Positions 37,672 through 45,164 of a stretch of 64,000 bases of DNA are shown one piece after another. The translations under genes were made by a program, and so were the position numbers. The DNA is from Alphaproteobacteria bacterium (lineage in GTDB: Bacteria > Pseudomonadota > Alphaproteobacteria > Rickettsiales > UBA8987), in NCBI GenBank assembly GCA_030429625.1, contig JAUIFA010000002.1:347134-411133 (forward strand). The letters are read 5' to 3'. The stretch's first letter is position 1. Each line of letters begins with the position of its first letter. A model generated the notes under the pieces. The model was not told where the DNA came from. It did not search any database and saw only the letters and a list, made by a program, of their open reading frames with translations.

Positions 37672-37762
37672 GTCATTCTGTGAAGCGTTAGCTTGCACAG
37701 AATCCATTTCCCCGTTTGTTTAGATCCTGTGCTATTCCCTATCGGTAATCCACAGGATGACG
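37672..37762. repeat. MITE/REP-like repeat, copy A
   Basis: Ninety-one bases with 11-base inverted ends GTCATTCTGTG/CACAGGATGAC (one mismatch) and inner facing arms (AGAATCCAT, ATCCTGTGCTA). A clear relative is at 44829-44923. Confidence 0.7.
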
Positions 37763-37765
37763 GCC

Positions 37766-37798
37766 AAAGAAAAAGGGGGGGCGCTTGCGCGCTCCCCC
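37766..37798 (-). terminator. Rho-independent terminator of the 37813 gene
   Basis: A 10-bp GC stem with loop TTGC (GGGGGGGCGC TTGC GCGCTCCCCC on the + strand at 37775-37798); on the - strand it is followed by a T run. Nearly identical to the terminator at 39733. Confidence 0.85.
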
Positions 37799-37812
37799 TC
37801 TGTATTTGGGTT

Positions 37813-38502
37813 TTACTCTTCCACCAGTTGGAAGAGGACTGTTTCATCGCCCATAAGATCCTTATCCTTCTTGGCCACAGTGACCTTGAAGGAGGTTACC
37901 CCGAAGACTTCCAATAGTGTCGGGGTTGTCCACAGCGCGATGGTGCACTCATTTCCCGGGTAGAGGGCATAGAAATATGCTTTCTCACCCCGGTATTTTC
38001 CATCGTACTTCTCACGACCCACCTTGTTGCCAAGGGTGCCGCGCTCCATTTCCGCTTCGTAGCCATTCTTTCCCAGACCCGTTTCCTTGGAAACGTCGTC
38101 TTTGTCGATGGGCTTGATGTCGCCTGCAATTTTCCCGGCAGCCATGTCGCCTAGTTTGGCGAGGCCTTTGAAGCCGAGTTTTTTGCCGGTCTCCTTCGCG
38201 CTCTTGACTTCCTGCATCCAGCCCTTGGCTTTGATACTTGCCGTGGAAAGAATTTCCCAGTCTTCAGGATTGGTCAGATCGAAGACGATTTCTTTGCCGC
38301 TTTCTGTCTGAACTTCCAGCCAGGCGGCATGAAAGTCCTTGTTGGCGAACTGGTCAATGTCGAACGTCCATTTTTCCAGCGTGGATGTGTCGATGGCGGC
38401 TTCCGTCGTCTCGGGCGCTGCCGAAATCACTTCCACTGCCATTGCCGTTCCCATTCCGCAGAACAGGACTACCATCGCTACGATCGTCTTGAGAGCTCGC
38501 AT
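37813..38502 (-). CDS. Secreted orphan protein A
   Basis: 229 residues. Signal peptide MRALKTIVAMVVLFCGMGTA with cleavage after AMA. Mature part: KWTFDIDQFANKDFHAAWLEV, then a Gly/Lys/Ala-rich middle, and a beta-rich end (ALYPGNECTIALWTTP). I do not recognise a family. Strong AAAGGAG site, its own TTGACA promoter (38626-38654) and its own terminator. Third codon positions are visibly richer in G/C than in the pilus genes, which suggests recent transfer. Function unknown. Confidence 0.75.
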   Translation of the reverse strand: MRALKTIVAMVVLFCGMGTAMAVEVISAAPETTEAAIDTSTLEKWTFDIDQFANKDFHAAWLEVQTESGKEIVFDLTNPEDWEILSTASIKAKGWMQEVKSAKETGKKLGFKGLAKLGDMAAGKIAGDIKPIDKDDVSKETGLGKNGYEAEMERGTLGNKVGREKYDGKYRGEKAYFYALYPGNECTIALWTTPTLLEVFGVTSFKVTVAKKDKDLMGDETVLFQLVEE

Positions 38503-38625
38503 GAGTCTCTCCTTTCTTTTTTGAATGTGGTTCTTCGCCTGAAATATCCCAAGATTGTGGGATATTGTAGAAATCCTCTGAAAAATCCTTTCTTTGATTT
38601 TGTCACAGTTTCAATTATCGGTGTT

Positions 38626-38654
38626 ACTGTAGCATAAATAATCAAAAATGTCAA
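38626..38654 (-). promoter_or_regulatory. Sigma-70-type promoter of secreted orphan A
   Basis: On the - strand: TTGACA at 38654-38649, a 17-base spacer and TACAGT at 38631-38626. The surrounding 100 bases align well with the promoter region of orphan C at 40497-40597. Confidence 0.6.
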
Positions 38655-38694
38655 ATTTAACTAAAATTTAAATTTGTTGTAGGGTTTGATAAAG

Positions 38695-38739
38695 AAAATA
38701 AAAAAGGGGATACCCTCACGCTTGCGCGTGAGGGTATCC
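38695..38739 (-). terminator. Rho-independent terminator of secreted orphan B
   Basis: A perfect 14-bp stem (GGATACCCTCACGC/GCGTGAGGGTATCC) around TTGC, followed on the - strand by CCTTTTTTATTTT. Confidence 0.9.
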
Positions 38740-38758
38740 AAACCTAGAAGACTAGGCA

Positions 38759-39421
38759 CTAGGCTGTGCAGGTCAGGCCGGCGTTGCTCAGGGACATCGA
38801 GTTCGACTGGTCATATGCCGTTGCCGTGTTCTCGAATATTCCTTCGTTGCTCGCATGTCGCCAGGCTTCGGCGGCAGGCGCGGTGCTTTCAGCGTACAGC
38901 CGGTATGCCGTGTCGATCACACAGTTCCGCATGTGAAACGGATTGGCATAGCTGGTTGCATCATGCATCGAACTGGCAGCCGGGCTGTTCTCGTCGATAC
39001 CACAGACTTCGTGGGGTTCGGCGAAATTGGCGCTGGCTTCGTTGGTATGCAGCATGTAAGCATCACTGGCGCTGTCGTCGATCATCATCAGCAGGGCTTC
39101 TTCGTTGCTCAGGGCGTCGCTGGCGGTCGGTTCGAACGCAAGGTCCGTCGGCGTCAGGTCGTCGTTCTGGGCGTAGTCCGGAAGCATGTTGACATCGCTG
39201 TTCTGGGCCACTACTCCATTTCCAACACCGCCGCTCTCGTTGGGCAGGTTCGTCATGGACGCAGCATTGTCCAGGTTGTTCAGCATCATCTCGACATTGT
39301 TGGTCTCGTTGAGGTCATGACTGCCCGCGATGTTGTTCGGGTTTGTCATGGAGCTCGCAAAGGCCATGGCAGCACTGCACAGAAGTACCATAAAGGTACC
39401 CGTCAAACGTGACGTACGCAT
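38759..39421 (-). CDS. Secreted orphan protein B, Asn/Met/Ser/Ala-rich
   Basis: 220 residues. Signal peptide about 1-22 (FMVLLCSAAMAFA). The mature protein is acidic, low in Lys, and rich in Asn, Met, Ser and Ala in loose repeats (NNVEMMLNNLDNAASMTNL), with three Cys near the end. No family recognised. GGAGG lies seven bases before the ATG. Codon use is strongly C/G-ending (AAC, GAC, CTG), unlike the flanks. Has a long leader with its own promoter at 39677-39705. Confidence 0.7.
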   Translation of the reverse strand: MRTSRLTGTFMVLLCSAAMAFASSMTNPNNIAGSHDLNETNNVEMMLNNLDNAASMTNLPNESGGVGNGVVAQNSDVNMLPDYAQNDDLTPTDLAFEPTASDALSNEEALLMMIDDSASDAYMLHTNEASANFAEPHEVCGIDENSPAASSMHDATSYANPFHMRNCVIDTAYRLYAESTAPAAEAWRHASNEGIFENTATAYDQSNSMSLSNAGLTCTA

Positions 39422-39676
39422 AGTACATCCTCCAGGTTGAGGTAGTTATAGAACTACCTGAATGAATGTTAGCTTACAATTGATCGTTTAGGACACATCT
39501 GCCTCCCTAACCCATACAGAGTCACAAGGGATTTAGTGGTCGCAGCTTCGATCCTAGCTTCCTTTCATGTTTTTGATGGTTACTCAATTAACCTATAGCC
39601 GTTCTCAACCGAACGGCTTTATAAATTTATTAAAATCTCACAGAGAGATATTATTAAATTTAAAGACAACAAAGAA
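39422..39676 (-). promoter_or_regulatory. Long structured leader ahead of orphan B
   Basis: About 255 bases between the promoter and the ATG. It holds a perfect stem-loop at 39597-39618 (AGCCGTTC/GAACGGCT) and another at 39439-39458 (AGGTAGTT/AACTACCT) just before the ribosome site. No known riboswitch pattern was recognised and no short reading frame stands out. Could be a regulatory 5' UTR. Confidence 0.4.
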
Positions 39677-39705
39677 AGCATAAAGTGTTTGATTTTTAAT
39701 GTCAA
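39677..39705 (-). promoter_or_regulatory. Sigma-70-type promoter of secreted orphan B
   Basis: On the - strand: TTGACA at 39705-39700, exactly 17 bases, then TATGCT at 39682-39677. Confidence 0.6.
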
Positions 39706-39732
39706 CGGATTGTGATATAACGAAGAAATAGG

Positions 39733-39766
39733 TAAAAAAAGAGGGGGGCGCTTGCGCGCTCCCCTC
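39733..39766 (-). terminator. Rho-independent terminator of secreted orphan C
   Basis: An 11-bp stem (GAGGGGGGCGC/GCGCTCCCCTC, one G-T pair) around TTGC, then TTTTTTT on the - strand. Core almost identical to 37775-37798. Confidence 0.88.
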
Positions 39767-39776
39767 TATATGTGAC

Positions 39777-40418
39777 CTAATCCAGCTTCTCGAGAAATTG
39801 GATTTTCCTTCCGTCCCATTTACCGCTGGGATCGAAAATAAATCCAACCACCAACACCTGTTGATATATGTCATCTCTCTGAGTAGGGAGATTCATCAGC
39901 AGGTAGCCTTCTTCCTCCATCGTGAGTGAGTAAAACCCATTTTGAGGGGTGTACCCACGTTCCAGCTTGTCCTTGGTCAGCTTGGGCATGTGGATATTTA
40001 GCATGCCGGCGGTTAGGAAGCTGGTGATGTTAGAAACGCCCTGACCTGTCATCTGTAGAAGGTTGTTGTTTTCCTCCTGAAGATAGTAAGCAGGTTGGCC
40101 GAAGAGACGATAAACCGACCAGTCATGTCCAGGGAAGTCTTTTCCACCTTCTGTTGTAGGGGCCAGTCGTCGTAGCCGAAAGTCACGCGATGTGGTGATC
40201 ACGGTGTCCTTGGAAAACCATGTTCCTTCCCCGTTCTTGAAGGGGGAGGGAACGAGAACACTGTCCTGCACCACTGCCTTATAGAAGACAGTGAGCATTC
40301 CATCCTCCATTAGAAGATCAGAATGCAGCCGGTAGATGTTTTCATTTGCTATCGCCGTTCCACCGAAGCAGAACAGGATAATTGCCATCATGATCGCCGT
40401 GAGAGTGTTCGTTTTCAC
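39777..40418 (-). CDS. Secreted orphan protein C
   Basis: 213 residues. Signal peptide MKTNTLTAIMMAIILFCFGG, cleavage after AIA. The mature part is beta-rich with aromatic residues (SVYRLFGQPAYYLQEENNN, GYLLMNLPTQRDDIYQQ). No family recognised. GAAAGGAGAG precedes the ATG, as in orphan A. Promoter at 40550-40579 and terminator at 39733 make it a single-gene unit. Function unknown; probably periplasmic or outside the cell. Confidence 0.75.
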   Translation of the reverse strand: MKTNTLTAIMMAIILFCFGGTAIANENIYRLHSDLLMEDGMLTVFYKAVVQDSVLVPSPFKNGEGTWFSKDTVITTSRDFRLRRLAPTTEGGKDFPGHDWSVYRLFGQPAYYLQEENNNLLQMTGQGVSNITSFLTAGMLNIHMPKLTKDKLERGYTPQNGFYSLTMEEEGYLLMNLPTQRDDIYQQVLVVGFIFDPSGKWDGRKIQFLEKLD

Positions 40419-40726
40419 GATGCTCTCCTTTCATCTTTTTTGGTCATTTGTGTGAGTAGCTCTTTATTCTTCCAGAGAGGAAGATCAGCTACTATAGAAA
40501 TTGTCGAAAATCCTTTTTTGAAGTTTCACAAGTTTCAAGTATCGGAATTATTATAACATAAATAATCTGCATATGTCAATTTTTACTAAAAATTAATGTT
40601 CATGGATTTTGTGCAACAGAAGTGCGGGTTTTTGTGTGTTTTTATATTAAAACACCTTGCTAGTTTGTCTTTATCCTAAAAATGTGCTATAGATAAGAAT
40701 GGAGTGAAAGAAATTTAGGGGATTTC
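40419..40726. promoter_or_regulatory. Promoter region of orphan C and upstream region of the NlpD-like gene
   Basis: The left half is the leader of orphan C. On the - strand TTGACA at 40579-40574 is followed after 18 bases by a perfect TATAAT at 40555-40550. Bases 40497-40597 are a diverged duplicate of 38570-38672. The right half leads into the NlpD-like gene; AGGGGA precedes its ATG. No gene seen. Confidence 0.65.
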
Positions 40727-41779
40727 ATGGATAAGGTTTTTTTGTTGAAACGGATAATGCTGCTGTGTGCTTTGCTGGTTGTAGTGCCCGCCTGTTCACA
40801 GATTCCAGCGGAAATCGTCCATTACAGTCAAAGTGTGTTTGACAGTAAATTTGTCGCTAAATATGTTTCTGGTAAATATTGGGATTCTGGGAATCATAAA
40901 CAGAGCGGTGATGTTAAAACTTCCTCTGGAGGCTCTGAGCATGCAACAAAAACAATATTAGTCAAGAAAGGCGACAGTGTTTCAAAAATTGCTCAACATT
41001 ATGGCATGTCTTCGGGTGAGATTATTAAGTTAAATAAGCTAAGAAAACCCTATGAAATTATGGTGGGGCAAAAGCTAGTACTTCCTGCCTATAAGTTATA
41101 TAAAGTGAAAAAGGGGGACTTTGTTAGCAAGATCGCTAAAAACTATCATCTTTCCACGCAAGATATTATATCCGCTAATCATTTGAAGAAGCCCTATGAA
41201 ATTATGGTGGGTCAAACGCTCAGAGTGCCTTATGTGGGTAAATCTGTAAAGGTAGCATCTCACCCACATAGTAAAAAAGCTACGTCTAAGAAATACAGTG
41301 CTAAGAAAAAGAAAGCCTCGGCAAAAAAGACAAGAGTTGCCCGTCATACCGCAAAAACTAAAAGCAAGAAGTATGCTCAAAGTCACAGTAAAAAAAGAAG
41401 CCTTGGTAGGTTCTTGTGGCCGACAAGGGGAAAAATTATTTCAAAATTTGGTTCAAACCGGATGGGCGAGTTTAACGATGGCATTAATATTTCTGCACGG
41501 GAAGGGATGAAAATCCATGCCTCAGAAAATGGTACAGTGGTTTATACTGGCAATGAGCTTAAAGGTTATGGAAATCTCCTGATCATCCGCCATAGTGGTG
41601 GTTGGTTGACAGCATATGCTCATCAGAAAAACTTTATCCTGAAAAAAGGTGATAAGGTTAAGAAAGGACAAATTATTGGCTATGTGGGAAAAACCGGTAA
41701 TGTCAAAAGTCCGCAGCTGCACTTTGCCATCCGTAAGGGGCTTGAGGCAGTTGATCCATTAAAATATTTGTCCAGTTAG
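40727..41779 (+). CDS. NlpD-like lipoprotein: two LysM domains and a degenerate M23 domain
   Basis: 350 residues. Lipoprotein signal ending LVVVPAC (C23 or so). Two LysM repeats (VKKGDSVSKIAQHYGM... and VKKGDFVSKIAKNYHL..., both ending EIMVGQ), a very basic Lys/Ser linker, then an M23/LytM domain. Zinc ligands are changed: FNDGINIS replaces the H-x3-D segment and PQLHFAI replaces HxH, so it is likely an inactive amidase activator like E. coli NlpD. Acts on septal peptidoglycan at the envelope. Confidence 0.85.
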   Translation: MDKVFLLKRIMLLCALLVVVPACSQIPAEIVHYSQSVFDSKFVAKYVSGKYWDSGNHKQSGDVKTSSGGSEHATKTILVKKGDSVSKIAQHYGMSSGEIIKLNKLRKPYEIMVGQKLVLPAYKLYKVKKGDFVSKIAKNYHLSTQDIISANHLKKPYEIMVGQTLRVPYVGKSVKVASHPHSKKATSKKYSAKKKKASAKKTRVARHTAKTKSKKYAQSHSKKRSLGRFLWPTRGKIISKFGSNRMGEFNDGINISAREGMKIHASENGTVVYTGNELKGYGNLLIIRHSGGWLTAYAHQKNFILKKGDKVKKGQIIGYVGKTGNVKSPQLHFAIRKGLEAVDPLKYLSS

Positions 41780-41930
41780 CGCAAACGGCTAATAATTGTC
41801 AAATAATATACATTTTTCCGTTGACAGATTATAATTTTCTGCGATACTCCGCGCTCTTAAAATATAGTAGTTAGAGTATTGTGGCAGACGATGTTGCCGT
41901 GAGAAATAGTGTAAAATAAGGTGTTTAAAG

Positions 41931-42398
41931 ATGAAAACATATTCGGCAAAACCGGCTGATATTGAAAAAAAATGGTATATCGTAGATGCGACGGACCTTG
42001 TTCTTGGCCGTATGTCAGCGGAAGTGGCAACTATTTTACGTGGTAAACATAAACCAACCTATACGCCTAGCATGGATATGGGTGATAACGTGATTGTTAT
42101 TAATGCGGAGAAAGTACACCTTACGGGTAAAAAACTTTCTGATAAGAAATATTACTCACACACAGGTTACCCTGGTGGTATTCGTGAGACAGATCCTGCA
42201 CGTATTCTTGCGGGTAAATTCCCTGAGCGTGTGGTCAAAAAATCTATCCAAAGAATGATTTCTCGTAATCCTTTGGGCAGACAACAAATGAGCAATCTAT
42301 ATGTGTATGCAGGAAACGAACACCCACATCAGGCGCAGCAGCCAGAAGTATTAGATCTTGCCTCTAAAAACCCTAAAAATAATAAGGTACGTAAATAA
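41931..42398 (+). CDS. rplM: 50S ribosomal protein L13
   Basis: 155 residues. Starts [20 protein letters not shown]; contains [29 protein letters not shown] and [20 protein letters not shown], all standard for L13. An early 23S rRNA assembly protein. Its stop overlaps the rpsI start by one base (TAATG). Confidence 0.98.
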   Translation: MKTYSAKPADIEKKWYIVDATDLVLGRMSAEVATILRGKHKPTYTPSMDMGDNVIVINAEKVHLTGKKLSDKKYYSHTGYPGGIRETDPARILAGKFPERVVKKSIQRMISRNPLGRQQMSNLYVYAGNEHPHQAQQPEVLDLASKNPKNNKVRK

Positions 42399-42868
42399 TG
42401 GTAGATATTTCCGCAGTTAAAGAAGCAGTGGCAAAAGAAGAAGCTGTTGTTGTAGAAGAAAGAAAACCTAAATTGGATGAAAGCGGTCGTTCTTATGCGA
42501 CGGGTCGCCGTAAAGTTTCTACCGCGCGTGTATGGATGAAGCCTGGTAAAGGTAATATTGAAGTCAATGGTAAGAAAGTTGAAAATTATTTCAAGCGTCC
42601 TGTACTTCGTATGATTATTAACCAACCGTTTGCTGTGACGGATAATGAAGGTCGCTTTGATCTGTATATAACGGTCAAAGGTGGTGGTCTTTCAGGTCAG
42701 GCTGGGGCTGTGCGTCATGCAATTAGCCGTGCGTTGGATAATTATGATCCAACCGTACACAAAACATTGCGCGTTGGTGGGTTCTTAACTCGTGATTCAC
42801 GTGTTGTTGAACGTAAAAAATATGGTAAGAGGAAAGCGCGTCGTAGCTTCCAATTCTCTAAACGTTAA
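42398..42868 (+). CDS. rpsI: 30S ribosomal protein S9
   Basis: 156 residues with a short acidic/Lys N-terminal extension, then [44 protein letters not shown] and the invariant C-terminus ending RRSFQFSKR, whose tail contacts P-site tRNA. Coupled to rplM; a strong terminator follows. Confidence 0.98.
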   Translation: MVDISAVKEAVAKEEAVVVEERKPKLDESGRSYATGRRKVSTARVWMKPGKGNIEVNGKKVENYFKRPVLRMIINQPFAVTDNEGRFDLYITVKGGGLSGQAGAVRHAISRALDNYDPTVHKTLRVGGFLTRDSRVVERKKYGKRKARRSFQFSKR

Positions 42869-42892
42869 GAGTTTATTGAAGAACAAACACAA

Positions 42893-42928
42893 AAGGGCGC
42901 TTTCGAAATTGAAAGTGCCCTTTTTTTG
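42893..42928 (+). terminator. Rho-independent terminator of rplM-rpsI
   Basis: Stem AAAAGGGCGCTTTC/GAAAGTGCCCTTTT (one G-T) with a short loop, followed by TTTG. Confidence 0.92.
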
Positions 42929-42968
42929 TTATAGTTTACAGTGATAAGGGAATAAACAAGGACAGAAC

Positions 42969-44015
42969 ATGACAGAAAAACAATTACATGCGGTTATTAT
43001 TGGGGCAAGTGGTTATACTGGTGCGGAGTTAGTACGAATCCTGTATGGCCATCCTAATGTGGTGATCAAAGCATTGGTAGCCAACAGTAATGCTGGTCAG
43101 CCTATAAAGTCTATCTATCCTCATTTTTCAGACATTGATTTGCCAGATTTGATAAAGCTGGAGGAGGTGGATTTTGCCGGTGTGGATGTGGCTTTTTGTT
43201 GCCTGCCGCACGCTACTTCACAAGAGGTGATTGCTAATTTGCCGTCTCAGGTAAAGGTTATAGATCTTTCTGCTGATTTTAGGTTGAGGAACCCAGACGA
43301 TTATAAAGAGTGGTATGGCAAAGATCATGCTGCGCTGGAACAACAGCATGAGGCGGTCTATGGGCTTTCAGAAATTTATCGGGATCAGATTAAAGAAAAG
43401 CGGATTGTCGCGTGTCCTGGCTGTTATCCAACATCAATGTTGTTGCCATTGATTCCACTTTTAAGAAATAAAATTATTTCTTCGGACAATATTATTGTGG
43501 ATTCTAAATCTGGGATTACTGGAGCAGGAAGATCCCCTAAAACCGCCAACTTGTTTACTGAGATGAACGACAATGTCAAGGCGTATGGCATTGGTGGCCA
43601 CAGGCATATTGCCGAGGTAGAACAGGAGCTTTCTCTCGTGGCTGGACAAAAGGTAACTGCAACCTTTACGCCTCAAGTTGTCCCGATGAATCGGGGAATT
43701 TTATCAAATATTTATATACAGATGGCTGAGGGAAAAACCATTGATGATATAAAAAATACCTTGAGAGATTTCTATCAGGATGAAGAATTTGTGGTGGTAC
43801 ATACGGATGGCTATGCGCCAACAACCAAAGACGTGTGTGGTAGCAATCGGGCGATGATGGGTATTTTTGCTGATAGGGTGGCGGATAGAGCGATTATTGT
43901 TTCGGTGATTGATAATCTGGTCAAAGGTGCTTCAGGGCAGGCGGTTCAAAATATGAACATAAGCTTTGACCTGCCTGAAAATACTGGGCTGGCTAAAATA
44001 TCTATGTTTCCATAA
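42969..44015 (+). CDS. argC: N-acetyl-gamma-glutamyl-phosphate reductase
   Basis: 348 residues. NADPH-dependent third step of arginine synthesis. Seen: IIGASGYTGAELVRIL, AFCCLPHATSQE, the catalytic Cys in VACPGCYPTS, GITGAGR and GIGGHRHIAEVEQEL. AAGGACAG precedes the ATG. No other arg gene is nearby. Confidence 0.97.
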   Translation: MTEKQLHAVIIGASGYTGAELVRILYGHPNVVIKALVANSNAGQPIKSIYPHFSDIDLPDLIKLEEVDFAGVDVAFCCLPHATSQEVIANLPSQVKVIDLSADFRLRNPDDYKEWYGKDHAALEQQHEAVYGLSEIYRDQIKEKRIVACPGCYPTSMLLPLIPLLRNKIISSDNIIVDSKSGITGAGRSPKTANLFTEMNDNVKAYGIGGHRHIAEVEQELSLVAGQKVTATFTPQVVPMNRGILSNIYIQMAEGKTIDDIKNTLRDFYQDEEFVVVHTDGYAPTTKDVCGSNRAMMGIFADRVADRAIIVSVIDNLVKGASGQAVQNMNISFDLPENTGLAKISMFP

Positions 44016-44026
44016 TTAAAAAGCTA

Positions 44027-44119
44027 TTAAATAGGCGGGACAAAGATGCCTGCAAGACTAAAGCATCCGCTAAGGGTAAGTGACAATAATATAATTGCTA
44101 ATATGTTGAGAATTCTCAT
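44027..44119 (-). CDS. Micro-lipoprotein 2 (30 residues)
   Basis: Read directly from the - strand: ATG at 44119, TAA at 44029-44027. The protein begins MRILNILAIILLSLTLSGC and ends FSLAGIFVPPI. A basic start, hydrophobic core and lipobox LSGC are all present, so it should be a lipid-anchored peptide with only 12 mature residues (Cys 19 to Ile 30). TGGAAAA is the likely ribosome site. It follows micro-lipoprotein 1 by 16 bases and resembles it (SLSGC-like end). Role unknown; it has the look of LptM/entericidin-size lipoproteins, without a clear match. Confidence 0.5.
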   Translation of the reverse strand: MRILNILAIILLSLTLSGCFSLAGIFVPPI

Positions 44120-44135
44120 TTATTTTTCCATATAA

Positions 44136-44207
44136 TTAAAATAGTGAAAGACATCCGCTGAGCGATATCATAAGTGTAAGCATAAACATTATTTTGATTA
44201 TTTTCAT
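44136..44207 (-). CDS. Micro-lipoprotein 1 (23 residues)
   Basis: Read directly from the - strand: ATG at 44207, TAA at 44138-44136. Sequence begins MKIIKIMFMLTLMISLSGC and ends LSLF. It is almost only a lipoprotein signal; the mature part would be five residues from Cys 19. No strong ribosome site. Upstream on the - strand there is TTGACT, 17 bases, TAGATT. Lies divergent from the carbonic anhydrase gene. Confidence 0.42.
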   Translation of the reverse strand: MKIIKIMFMLTLMISLSGCLSLF

Positions 44208-44301
44208 TGGTATGACCGTAACTTTTGTTAAAACTGGTAATTGTTAAGAATCTAAATATAATATAGTTATGAGTCAATGACTATATCTTTTGGAGAAAAA
44301 C

Positions 44302-44811
44302 ATGCCTAGAATTCTTCCGTACAAAGGAGTTATGCCAAAAATTGCCGATGATGCCTACATTGCCCCCGGTGCGGTGATTATTGGTGACGTGGAAATTGGT
44401 AGCGAATCGAACGTATGGTTTGGTTGTGTGATCCGCGGTGACGTTAACCATATTCGCATTGGCAAGCGCACCAATATTCAGGACGGAACGGTGATTCATG
44501 TGACACGCAAAACCGGCCCTACCATTATTGGCGATAATATCACGATTGGGCATAGCGTGTTGCTACATGCGTGCACGCTGGAAGATGATTGTTTTGTGGG
44601 GATGCACTCGACTGTGATGGACGATGCAGTGGTGGAATCCTACGGTATGGTGGCCGCTGGGGCGATTGTGACTCCGCGTAAAAGAGTTCTAAAAGGGCAG
44701 ATTTGGGGCGGCAACCCAGCCAAATACTTACGCGATATGAAACCGGAAGAAACAGATTTTATCTCTATTTCTGCCCAGAACTATGTCGATCTGTCCCGTG
44801 AGTATAGGTAG
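44302..44811 (+). CDS. Gamma-carbonic anhydrase family protein
   Basis: About 169 residues from the ATG at 44302 with TGGAG upstream; the frame extends to a TTG at 44290. A left-handed beta-helix (hexapeptide repeats) trimer: DAYIAPGAVIIGDVEIGSES, VWFGCVIRGDVNHIRIG, and metal ligands in TVIHVT, IGHSVLLHAC. Typical YrdA/PaaY-type. Real carbonic anhydrase activity is not certain for this subfamily. Confidence 0.92.
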   Translation: MPRILPYKGVMPKIADDAYIAPGAVIIGDVEIGSESNVWFGCVIRGDVNHIRIGKRTNIQDGTVIHVTRKTGPTIIGDNITIGHSVLLHACTLEDDCFVGMHSTVMDDAVVESYGMVAAGAIVTPRKRVLKGQIWGGNPAKYLRDMKPEETDFISISAQNYVDLSREYR

Positions 44812-45164
44812 GGTGTATTCCTTACCCTGTCATTCTGTGGAGAGCGCAGCGATAGCGCAGAATCCATTTTACTAACTATGTATGGATCCTGTGCTAATTT
44901 CTATGAAATTCCACAGGATGACGCCACATACGAACAACGAATCTCCAAACGTTCCTTAATATAATGTTTTTCCTTGATAAATCAAAAACTGCATGTTACA
45001 ATGCGGGTTCTTTCTTGATTGCACAAACCTCAACTTTGGGCGTCTAAAGTGGTTTCCACTAACACAAAAAACCTATAATCCTATCCTCAAGCGATAGCGA
45101 TTTTCTGTGTGTCATTGTGGAATGCTTTGGATCGCCTGAAAAACTCTATGAAAGGAGCGCCATC
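44812..45164. other. Intergenic region with repeat and orphan-gene promoter area
   Basis: Contains the MITE/REP copy B (44829-44923) and, ahead of the orphan gene, TATAAT at 45074-45079 with no clear -35. No gene or RNA recognised in the rest. Confidence 0.45.
44829..44923. repeat. MITE/REP-like repeat, copy B
   Basis: Ninety-five bases with ends GTCATTCTGTG/CACAGGATGAC and inner arms CAGAATCCAT, GGATCCTGTGCTA, matching copy A at 37672-37762 in order and orientation; the centre differs. Confidence 0.7.

Noticed and set aside
38855..39412. Open frame of 185 codons opposite orphan B
   Set aside because: It is the shadow of orphan B, a consequence of G/C-rich third positions; orphan B has the signal peptide, ribosome site and terminator.
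39525..39560. Possible tRNA T-arm (CTTCGATCC) between orphans B and C
   Set aside because: The arms around the TTCGATC loop do not pair and no acceptor or anticodon stem can be drawn.
44980..45060. Short frame of 27 codons beginning at an ATG near 44964
   Set aside because: No ribosome site, no signal sequence and no paralogue, unlike the two micro-lipoproteins.
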